This document shows, one piece after another, positions 6,840 to 12,675 of a DNA stretch of 16,116 nucleotides. The translations under genes and the position numbers were made by a program. Source of the stretch: JACRPZ01 sp040758255 (GTDB lineage Bacteria; Nitrospirota; Thermodesulfovibrionia; UBA6902); NCBI GenBank assembly GCA_040758255.1, contig JBFLVX010000040.1:1-16116 (forward strand), read 5' to 3'. Every line of letters starts with the position of its first letter. The stretch's first letter is position 1. The notes beneath the pieces are model-generated. The model was not told the DNA's origin. It searched no databases and saw only the letters and a list, made by a program, of their open reading frames with translations.

Positions 6840-8923
6840 TCAAATAATATACCCCCTTGTTCATCTAAAATCTTAAGAAACGTCTCAACTACAGATGGGT
6901 CAAAGTCCCTGCCGGAGAGGGAGAGGACATACTCTTTCACCTTTTCAAGCGGCCACGCTGCGCGGTATGGACGATTTGAGAGCAGGGCGTCGCAAACATC
7001 TACCACAGCGAAGATACGCGCGGCAAAGGGAATATCTTCCCCCTTTAGTCCCCTTGGATAGCCGGTGCCGTCCCACTTTTCGTGATGGCAGTAAGGTATA
7101 TCAAGCGCAGGACGAAGAAAAGGTATCGGAAAGAGAAGCTCATGCGCGTAACGAGGATGTCTGTTCATGATATCCCTCTCTTCATCTGTAAGAGGCCCGG
7201 GTTTCAGCAGAATCCTGTCCGGTATGCTGATCTTTCCAATATCATGCAGTATGGCCCCTCTCCTCAGGTGAAGAATATCCTTCTCCTCCATCCCCATCAA
7301 CCGGGCAAAACGAACCGCCATCTCAGTTACCCTGTTAGTATGTCCCATGGTATCCTCGTCTCTTAATTCAAGGGTGCGTCCCCATCCCTCAATGGTCGCG
7401 TCATATGAGAGGGTCAGCTCCATGTTGCTGCGCTGAAGGCTGTCAAACATTTCAGCATTATCTATGGCTATAGCTGCCTGGGTTGACATGGGTTCGAGAA
7501 AGCTCAGCCATTCGGTGGGGGGATCAAACGCGCTCCTTTGGAATATCTCAAGCACCCCTTTTACCTTGCCCTGCGCCATCAGCGGCACCGCGATATATGC
7601 CTTAAACTCTTCCTCCTTAAAAGCCTGCGTCAGCGTGTTGCCGAGATCAGGGATTATAAGGAGCCGCCGTTCATAAGCTGCCCGGCCCGCGTTCCCCTTC
7701 CCCATCCTGACGCTGGTCTTGCGAAGTGACGAGGATGTCCTGAAGCCGAGACTCGAGGCGCAGTTAAGATACAGGGTCTCCTGGTCAAGGAGCAGCACAG
7801 TTGCCGCATCTATACCAAGCTGAGATAACAATCGTTCAAGCAGCATACTGAGGGTGACCTTCAAATTAAGGCTTGAGCTTATTGCTATGCCTATGTCGCT
7901 GAGAGCGGTCATGTTCTTAAGCTGTCTCCTCAGATCTTCTTCAGCCTTTTTGCGTTTGGTGATGTCTTTGGCATAATGCACTGTAGCCGTCAGACTGCCT
8001 TCGGAGTCGAGCAAGGGGAAGACCGTTACCGAATAATGCCTTCCCTCTCTCTCTTCATATGTTTCTTCGGTATGCACATTGCCGTCCTGAAGCAGTTTCT
8101 TATGCGGGCAATCAGGTATGGGAGCGTCTGTGCAATGTACATGCTTATAGCAGAGTTTCCCCACTGCTGCCTCCGGCGTGATACCCAGAGATTCCGCCAT
8201 CGCCTTGTTCACCCGCTTCATACGGAATTGAGGATCGAGAATCATGATGGGGTCAGTCACCGCGTCAAAGGTCCTCTCCCATTCTTTCCTTGCGATGTCC
8301 CTCTCTGACAGGCTATTGCCCGCCCTGTACAAAGCCGCTATAGTTGCAGCCATAAGCCCCGCGGCTACCGCAAAGAGGAGGAGATAAGAGCGCCGGAGAA
8401 CCGCATTGAGTTTAGATATCCTTTCAGTAATGTCGTAGTATATCTCGAATGCGCCGGAGAACTTTCCCTCTTTTGTTATCGGCACATACGTTTCTGCCAC
8501 GTCAACCCCCGATATCTCCCCCTCAAGGGTCTTTGCGCCCTTTCGCGCCACCGACGAGTATATACCCCCTCTGGTCACGGAATTTTTAAAGTACAGCTCT
8601 GTATTTACAGTGCCTATCTCTTCACTGTCCGTAGAAAAAATGACTTCTCCTGAGGCTGAAAAGACCCTGAGCTTCATCAGGTCAAAATCTTTTTTTACCT
8701 TTTCGGCCTCAGCCGGGAAGTTGGGAGGCAGGACGCCCCTCTCCAGCACAGCCTCCTCAGAAATGAGCATAGATGCAAGGTGAGAAGCAATGCGGAGAGA
8801 CTCCTCTTTTGCGTTCTCCTCAACCAGAGTTGTAACCGCAGGGGAAATAAAAAAGATTATGAATAGAGGCAGTGATAATACGGCTAAAACGATTATGAGC
8901 GCTATGATCCTGAGAGATTTCAT
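6836..8923 (-). CDS. Membrane sensor PAS-GAF-HD-GYP protein, predicted c-di-GMP phosphodiesterase
   Basis: A 695-residue sensor enzyme. The first membrane helix is at about 5-30 and an extracytoplasmic sensor of about 145 residues covers about 31-175, Cache-like by size and position (the internal stretch ETYVPITKEGKFSGAFEIYYD resembles single-Cache domains). A second helix is at about 179-200. PAS is at about 212-325 with three cysteines (C258, C264, C272), GAF at about 340-495 and HD-GYP at about 510-690. The phosphodiesterase signatures are complete: H560/D561 in ILHDIGK and HHEKWDGTGYPRGLKGEDIP (H613/H614, GYP 621-623). It should degrade c-di-GMP under control of periplasmic and cytosolic signals. 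The start ATG follows the upstream hybrid kinase by three in-frame TAA codons. The stop overlaps the start of the GGDEF gene. No strong Shine-Dalgarno sequence is seen. Confidence 0.92.
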   Translation of the reverse strand: MKSLRIIALIIVLAVLSLPLFIIFFISPAVTTLVEENAKEESLRIASHLASMLISEEAVLERGVLPPNFPAEAEKVKKDFDLMKLRVFSASGEVIFSTDSEEIGTVNTELYFKNSVTRGGIYSSVARKGAKTLEGEISGVDVAETYVPITKEGKFSGAFEIYYDITERISKLNAVLRRSYLLLFAVAAGLMAATIAALYRAGNSLSERDIARKEWERTFDAVTDPIMILDPQFRMKRVNKAMAESLGITPEAAVGKLCYKHVHCTDAPIPDCPHKKLLQDGNVHTEETYEEREGRHYSVTVFPLLDSEGSLTATVHYAKDITKRKKAEEDLRRQLKNMTALSDIGIAISSSLNLKVTLSMLLERLLSQLGIDAATVLLLDQETLYLNCASSLGFRTSSSLRKTSVRMGKGNAGRAAYERRLLIIPDLGNTLTQAFKEEEFKAYIAVPLMAQGKVKGVLEIFQRSAFDPPTEWLSFLEPMSTQAAIAIDNAEMFDSLQRSNMELTLSYDATIEGWGRTLELRDEDTMGHTNRVTEMAVRFARLMGMEEKDILHLRRGAILHDIGKISIPDRILLKPGPLTDEERDIMNRHPRYAHELLFPIPFLRPALDIPYCHHEKWDGTGYPRGLKGEDIPFAARIFAVVDVCDALLSNRPYRAAWPLEKVKEYVLSLSGRDFDPSVVETFLKILDEQGGILFE

Positions 8924-8929
8924 TTATTA

Positions 8930-11620
8930 TTATCCGAGCATATCCCTTACCTTCCGCAAAAGCTCATGCGGGGAAACTGGTTTTGAGATGAAATCAATGC
9001 CGTCTTCAATGCCGAATCTCTGTATAATGTCCGCTGCGTAGCCGCTTGTGAATATCACCTTAATATCATGCCTTATCCCTTGTATATCCTCGTAAGCGTC
9101 CTTGCCGTTCTTGTTAGGCATTATCAGATCAAATAAAAGAAGATGAACATTATCCTTATTCTCTTTAAACTTATTTACAGCATCTATTCCGTCAACAGCC
9201 TCTATTACCGTATATCCAAATCCCTCAAGTATCTGTTTTGTCAGGTCTCTGACGCTTGCATCGTCTTCTGCTACAAGGATCGTTTCTGTGCCGCCTTTCG
9301 GCAATTCTGTCTCGGCAATTTCAACCTTTTCAGCTTCTTCTTTAATTAAAGGCAGGTATATCTTAAATGTCGTGCCTTTGCCGGGTTCGCTGTAGCAATT
9401 AATATAGCCGTTGTGCTGTTTAATGATTCCGTATACAATTGAAAGACCCAAGCCTGTGCCCTTGCCAAACTCCTTTGTGGTAAAAAACGGCTCGAATATC
9501 TTCTCCCTTGTTCTATCATCCATACCCTCGCCCGTGTCGGATACTGTGATAAGTGCGTACACTCCGGGTTCTCCAAAACCGTGCGTCTTTATAAATGCGC
9601 TGTCAGTGCTGACCGGCATTGTCTCTATAGTCAGAATCCCTCCTTTTGGCATTGCGTCTTTTGCATTGGAGGCAAGGTTCAAAAGCACCTGCTCGATCTG
9701 GACTATGTCAGCCTTGAGAGTCAACGCCTGCTCCGAAGGAATTATCCTCAATTCAATATCCTCGCCGATTATCCTTGCAAGCATCCTTTTAAAGCCTTCA
9801 ATTATTTCGTTGAGATTTATTCTCCTTACCTCCATCACCTGTTTTCTGCTGAAAGTAAGCAATCCCTTCGTCAGATGGGCAGCCCTGTCTCCCGCGTTAA
9901 GTATCTCTTTGACCTGTTCCAGCTTGGGGTCCTCATGGCTCATATTCATCTGCATCAGGCTTGCATAGCCGATGATGACATTGAGCATGTTATTGAAGTC
10001 ATGGGCAATGCCTCCGGCAAGCTGCCCTATCGCCTCCATCTTCTGCGCGTGGCGGAGCTGGTTCTCAAGCGTTCTCTTTTCGGTAACATTATTCAATATC
10101 TCTATGACGGCAAAGACCTTTCCTTCATCATCTTTCATCGGGTATGATCTCGTCTCTATATAAATCGGATTGTCCTCTTTGTCATAATGGGTGTGAACGG
10201 CGAGGTGAGGCTCTCCTGTTTTAAATGTGAGTTTAGGCGCGCATTCCTCCCCATCCATAAAGCAGGGTTTGTTTGTACGATGAGACACCTCATAGCAGGG
10301 CCTGCCGATAATATTTTCCAGTGATGCTTTCTGCATTTCGCAGTAGGCCTTGTTTGCGGAAATGATCTTGTACTCAGGGTCTATGACGATAAATCCCTCT
10401 CCAACGCTTTCGAGGATGTTCTTTATAAAAGCCTCCGACTTTTTTAGATTTTCCTCTGCCTTTTTCTGCTCGGTTACATCAACAAGAGAGAACGCGAGGA
10501 ATTCAACTGCCCCGTTATTGTCTAATATGGGCACAAGAGTCCAGTTCCAGTAAGTTACTCCCCACTCAGGATGATCGGGGTAGATAAAAGGACGGCCAAA
10601 TGTCTGAAATGCCGTCTTGGTTCTGACAACCTCTTCAAATATCGCCTTTGCGTCCGAAGGGTAAAGATCGAAATGGTTCCGTCCGGGGAAATAAGATATC
10701 TCTTTTTCATCCGCATTAGCATATGCCTTATTGACGCGGATAAAATTAAAGTCTTTGTCAAGAAATGCAAGGAGTGTTATTGAGGTATCAAAAAATGTTT
10801 CAAACCGTTTTGTATGTAGCATGATAGCTTCTTCTAATCGTTTGCGCTCGGTAATATCGATGGTGTAACCTGCCAGTAGGATTTTACCTCTCTGGAGAAT
10901 CGGGAACTTGATCGAGGTATAGTTGCGGCCATTCAAATCCTCATCCAGTTTCAGCACTTCACCATTGGTAACAACGGTCCAGTCATCGGCGGTGATTTTC
11001 GCTGCGAATTCGGGCGGAAACAACTCCGCCATGGTCTTGCCAATCATATTCCCGCCCGATATGCCGATCATCTGTTGGAAATTCTCGCTGGCTTGCAGAA
11101 CGCGGCTCTCAGTGGGAGTCACCTCCTTGATGTAGGTGTAAATAGGTGAGTGATGCATAAACAGCGAGAACAACTCATTGCTCTCACGCAATGCTGCCTC
11201 CACCTTCGCCCGCTCAATCGCATATTTTATTGACCGTGAAAGCAGATTATGGTCTATCTGACCTTTGATAAGATAATCCTGAGCGCCTTCTTTAACCGCC
11301 TGAGTCCCGACAGCTTCATCTGCCAGCCCGGTAAGAACAATAACAGGAGCTTTCGGCCTGATTTCGTTTAATTTCCTGAGCGTGCCTAACCCCTGACTAT
11401 CGGGAAGGCCGAGGTCTAACAGGATCACATCAAAGCCGTCTAATTTAACCTGTCCGATACCTGCTGATAAACGATCCGCGGATTCTATCTCGAATTGAAC
11501 GCCAGATTCCTTCAGCATCTCTTTTATAAGACGCGCGTCTCCGGGATTGTCCTCGATCAGCAATATTCTCAAGATTTTGGAATTGGGATTTTGGATTTTG
11601 GAATTATTATTCATTTCCAT
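8930..11620 (-). CDS. Multi-sensor hybrid histidine kinase REC-PAS-PAS-PAS-HisKA-HATPase-REC
   Basis: A cytosolic kinase of 896 residues if started at 11620. REC1 is at about 17-138 (D24, phospho-acceptor D69, T97, K119), with three PAS domains at about 145-258, 266-384 and 395-515. HisKA has H540 in GGIAHDFNN and HATPase_c has N-box NLASNAKDA (about 648-656), G1 DTGEGM and G2 GKGTGLGLS. REC2 is at about 779-895 (D786/D787, D831 in LLLFDLIMP, K880). The third PAS has cysteines C442, C453 and C460. An upstream in-frame start at 11719 would add 33 residues, but those are a translation of the GGGG-rich tandem repeat. The ATG at 11620 has AAGGAG four bases upstream (ATG at 11614 is an alternative), so I prefer 11620. 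Residues about 4-16 (NNNSKIQNPNSKI) are themselves encoded by a CCAAAATC-type repeat. The start overlaps the DUF559 stop by 14 nt. Confidence 0.92.
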   Translation of the reverse strand: MEMNNNSKIQNPNSKILRILLIEDNPGDARLIKEMLKESGVQFEIESADRLSAGIGQVKLDGFDVILLDLGLPDSQGLGTLRKLNEIRPKAPVIVLTGLADEAVGTQAVKEGAQDYLIKGQIDHNLLSRSIKYAIERAKVEAALRESNELFSLFMHHSPIYTYIKEVTPTESRVLQASENFQQMIGISGGNMIGKTMAELFPPEFAAKITADDWTVVTNGEVLKLDEDLNGRNYTSIKFPILQRGKILLAGYTIDITERKRLEEAIMLHTKRFETFFDTSITLLAFLDKDFNFIRVNKAYANADEKEISYFPGRNHFDLYPSDAKAIFEEVVRTKTAFQTFGRPFIYPDHPEWGVTYWNWTLVPILDNNGAVEFLAFSLVDVTEQKKAEENLKKSEAFIKNILESVGEGFIVIDPEYKIISANKAYCEMQKASLENIIGRPCYEVSHRTNKPCFMDGEECAPKLTFKTGEPHLAVHTHYDKEDNPIYIETRSYPMKDDEGKVFAVIEILNNVTEKRTLENQLRHAQKMEAIGQLAGGIAHDFNNMLNVIIGYASLMQMNMSHEDPKLEQVKEILNAGDRAAHLTKGLLTFSRKQVMEVRRINLNEIIEGFKRMLARIIGEDIELRIIPSEQALTLKADIVQIEQVLLNLASNAKDAMPKGGILTIETMPVSTDSAFIKTHGFGEPGVYALITVSDTGEGMDDRTREKIFEPFFTTKEFGKGTGLGLSIVYGIIKQHNGYINCYSEPGKGTTFKIYLPLIKEEAEKVEIAETELPKGGTETILVAEDDASVRDLTKQILEGFGYTVIEAVDGIDAVNKFKENKDNVHLLLFDLIMPNKNGKDAYEDIQGIRHDIKVIFTSGYAADIIQRFGIEDGIDFISKPVSPHELLRKVRDMLG
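11588..11605 (-). repeat. Outer inverted repeat, kinase side
   Basis: Minus-strand sequence AATTCCAAAATCCAAAAT, identical to 12201-12218 read on the plus strand. Further degenerate copies of the same word continue to about 11576. The repeat lies inside the first codons of the hybrid kinase and encodes part of SKIQNPNSKI. Together with its partner it encloses the DUF559 module. Confidence 0.75.
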
Positions 11621-12137
11621 GAGTCTCCTTCTGAAATGGGTACAGCCTTTTAAAAGTTCCCTCTTGGGAGGGGTTAGGCTTTTCAAAAGTCCCCTCTTGG
11701 GAGGGGTTAGGCTTTTCAAAAGTCCCCTCTTGGGAGGGGTTAGGGGTGGGTCTCACTGCCTCTATATTCGCTTGGTTCTCCCTAACCCACCTCTCAATTA
11801 CACCTACAACACCCTCTATATTCTGTTTTACATCTTCATCAGTAAACCTCAAAAACCGCACGCCCGCTCCTTCAAGCATCTTCTGTCTCTCTCTATCCTG
11901 CCATATCTTATAATTGTGAGATTCTCCATCAATCTCTATAGCTAACATAAGCTCATTGCAAAAGAAATCTACTATAAAATTACCTATCGGCTTTTGACGA
12001 TCAAAATCATATTCCAATAACTGCTTACTCTTGAGATGCCGCCATAACAAAACCTCGGAAAGGGTTCCGTTTTTCCTGAGTTCCCTCGCAAGATTCTTGA
12101 GTATTGGATTATAAGGGAGTATCGTTTTTCTTTTCAT
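11607..12137 (-). CDS. DUF559 endonuclease-like protein with repeat-encoded C-terminal tail
   Basis: A 176-residue protein of the DUF559 family, related to very-short-patch-repair-like PD-(D/E)XK nucleases. The globular part is about 1-125: early SEVLLWRHLKSKQL (about 27-40), then IGNFIVDFFC with D57 and LAIEIDGESH with E68 and D70 as probable metal ligands, then GVRFLRFTDEDV. That length is normal for the family. Residues about 129-164 are a low-complexity tail made of three 11-residue units of the type PNPSQEGTFEK, encoded by the GGGG-rich tandem repeat. The start ATG at 12137 gives the natural family N-terminus (MKRKTILPYNP). A TTG start at 12164 would only translate the repeat and is rejected. 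The stop overlaps the next kinase start by 14 nt. Biological role and target are unknown; the intimate repeat association suggests a repeat-linked nuclease. Confidence 0.85.
   Translation of the reverse strand: MKRKTILPYNPILKNLARELRKNGTLSEVLLWRHLKSKQLLEYDFDRQKPIGNFIVDFFCNELMLAIEIDGESHNYKIWQDRERQKMLEGAGVRFLRFTDEDVKQNIEGVVGVIERWVRENQANIEAVRPTPNPSQEGTFEKPNPSQEGTFEKPNPSQEGTFKRLYPFQKETHGNE
11652..11750 (-). repeat. Three 33-bp tandem palindromic GGGG-rich units
   Basis: Units lie at 11652-11684, 11685-11717 and 11718-11750. The first two are nearly identical; the third diverges in its last seven bases (GGGTGGG in place of GCTTTTC). Each unit carries the hairpin CCCCTCTTGGGAGGGG (6-bp stem, TTGG loop), and units are joined by CTTTTCAAAAG, also palindromic. 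The period of 33 bp keeps frame, and the units encode the C-terminal tail of the DUF559 protein. Confidence 0.92.
11722..11753 (+). repeat. Inner inverted repeat with G-quadruplex motif, 3' side of DUF559
   Basis: The last tandem unit and its flank match the reverse complement of 12141-12172 with only a short difference (TTA versus TGCA between G-runs). Bases 11732-11750 read GGGAGGGGTTAGGGGTGGG: four G-runs with loops of 1, 3 and 1, a canonical G-quadruplex pattern on the plus strand (the template strand for DUF559). Confidence 0.8.
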
Positions 12138-12140
12138 AGT

Positions 12141-12172
12141 AACCCACCCCTGCACCCCTCCCAAGAGGGGAC
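12141..12172 (-). repeat. Inner inverted repeat with G-quadruplex motif, 5' side of DUF559
   Basis: On the minus (coding) strand this contains the hairpin CCCCTCTTGGGAGGGG followed by GGGAGGGGTGCAGGGGTGGG (12162-12143), four G-runs with loops of 1, 4 and 1. It ends 5 bases before the DUF559 start codon at 12137, so in the mRNA it would sit where the ribosome binds. No normal Shine-Dalgarno sequence is present at the right distance. Confidence 0.8.
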
Positions 12173-12200
12173 TAATAGTATAAAATCAACTTTCATACCA

Positions 12201-12218
12201 AATTCCAAAATCCAAAAT
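12201..12218 (+). repeat. Outer inverted repeat, receiver-gene side
   Basis: Plus-strand AATTCCAAAATCCAAAAT, a perfect inverted partner of 11588-11605. It ends one base before the stop codon (12222-12220) of the receiver gene, as if insertion occurred right after that gene. Confidence 0.75.
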
Positions 12219-12219
12219 T

Positions 12220-12675
12220 TCAGGACTTTCCATTGCGGGGCAGTTTCACTATCGTGAGCCAGAAATCCTCTATCGCCTTCACGACATTAAGAAACTGATT
12301 CAGGTCCACCGGCTTTGTTATAAAGCAATTCGCGTAAAGATTGTAGCTTTTAATTATATCTTCTTCATCCTTTGATACAGTAAGCACCACCACGGGTATG
12401 CGCTTCAGATTATCATCAGACTTGATCTCTGATAAAACCTCGTGTCCTGTCTTCTTCGGCAGGTTCAGGTCAAGGAGAATCAAGTCCGGTCTCTTGGCAT
12501 CTTTATATTTACCCTCTCCGCGAAGAAAGGCCAAAGCCTCAACGCCGTCGTAAACAACATGCAGATCATTCTTGACCTTTGCCTCTTTTAATACTTCCTG
12601 CGTTAATCTCACATCGCCGGGATTGTCCTCAACAAGCAGGATATCAATAAGCTTTACATCATACTGATTGTTCAT
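12220..12675 (-). CDS. Rcp1-like single-domain response regulator
   Basis: A 151-residue stand-alone receiver. The acidic pair is E16/D17 in LLVEDNPGDVRL, the phospho-acceptor is D69 in LLDLNLPKKTG, the beta-4 Thr is T99 (VLTVS) and the Lys is K121 (ITKPVD). The C-terminal helix FLNVVKAIEDFWLTIVKLP and the NPGD motif are typical of the Rcp1/phytochrome-response-regulator subgroup rather than of chemotaxis CheY. There is no output domain, so it must act by protein contact or by passing phosphate on, possibly to the downstream hybrid kinase, whose N-terminal receiver has the same EDNPGD signature. The ATG overlaps the stop of the phytochrome-type kinase (ATGA), so that kinase is the likely partner. 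The DUF559 module begins directly after its stop codon. Confidence 0.93.
   Translation of the reverse strand: MNNQYDVKLIDILLVEDNPGDVRLTQEVLKEAKVKNDLHVVYDGVEALAFLRGEGKYKDAKRPDLILLDLNLPKKTGHEVLSEIKSDDNLKRIPVVVLTVSKDEEDIIKSYNLYANCFITKPVDLNQFLNVVKAIEDFWLTIVKLPRNGKS

Larger units (their letters stand above)
11588..12218 (-). mobile_element. Candidate repeat-bracketed DUF559 cassette
   Basis: A compact 631-bp unit: outer 18-bp perfect inverted repeat, inner GGGG-rich inverted repeat of about 31 bp, and a DUF559 gene in the middle. The left (12218) end begins one base after the stop codon of the receiver gene; the right end lies in the first codons of the hybrid kinase. The gene neighbours on both sides belong to one signalling operon, so the unit looks like an insertion. 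No transposase or target-site duplication is visible, and mobility is inferred only from structure. An alternative is that two abundant, independently spreading repeats happen to flank the gene on both sides. Confidence 0.42.

Noticed and set aside
9411..10147. Two overlapping plus-strand open frames of about 185 codons
   Set aside because: They are shadows of the hybrid kinase HisKA/HATPase region on the opposite strand, with no recognisable domains.
11621..11719. 33-residue N-terminal extension of the hybrid kinase
   Set aside because: It is only a translation of the GGGG-rich tandem repeat; the ATG at 11620 with AAGGAG is better placed.
11652..11750. CRISPR-like array
   Set aside because: The units are contiguous with no unique spacers, are palindromic, are translated in frame and have no cas genes nearby; they are tandem REP-like repeats.
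11547..11945. Plus-strand open frame of 132 codons over the repeats
   Set aside because: It is antisense to the kinase start and DUF559, its content (LFKSPLLGGVR blocks) is the repeat in another frame, and it has no independent support.
12138..12164. TTG start for DUF559 at 12164
   Set aside because: The extra nine residues come from the GGGG repeat; the family N-terminus begins at the ATG at 12137.
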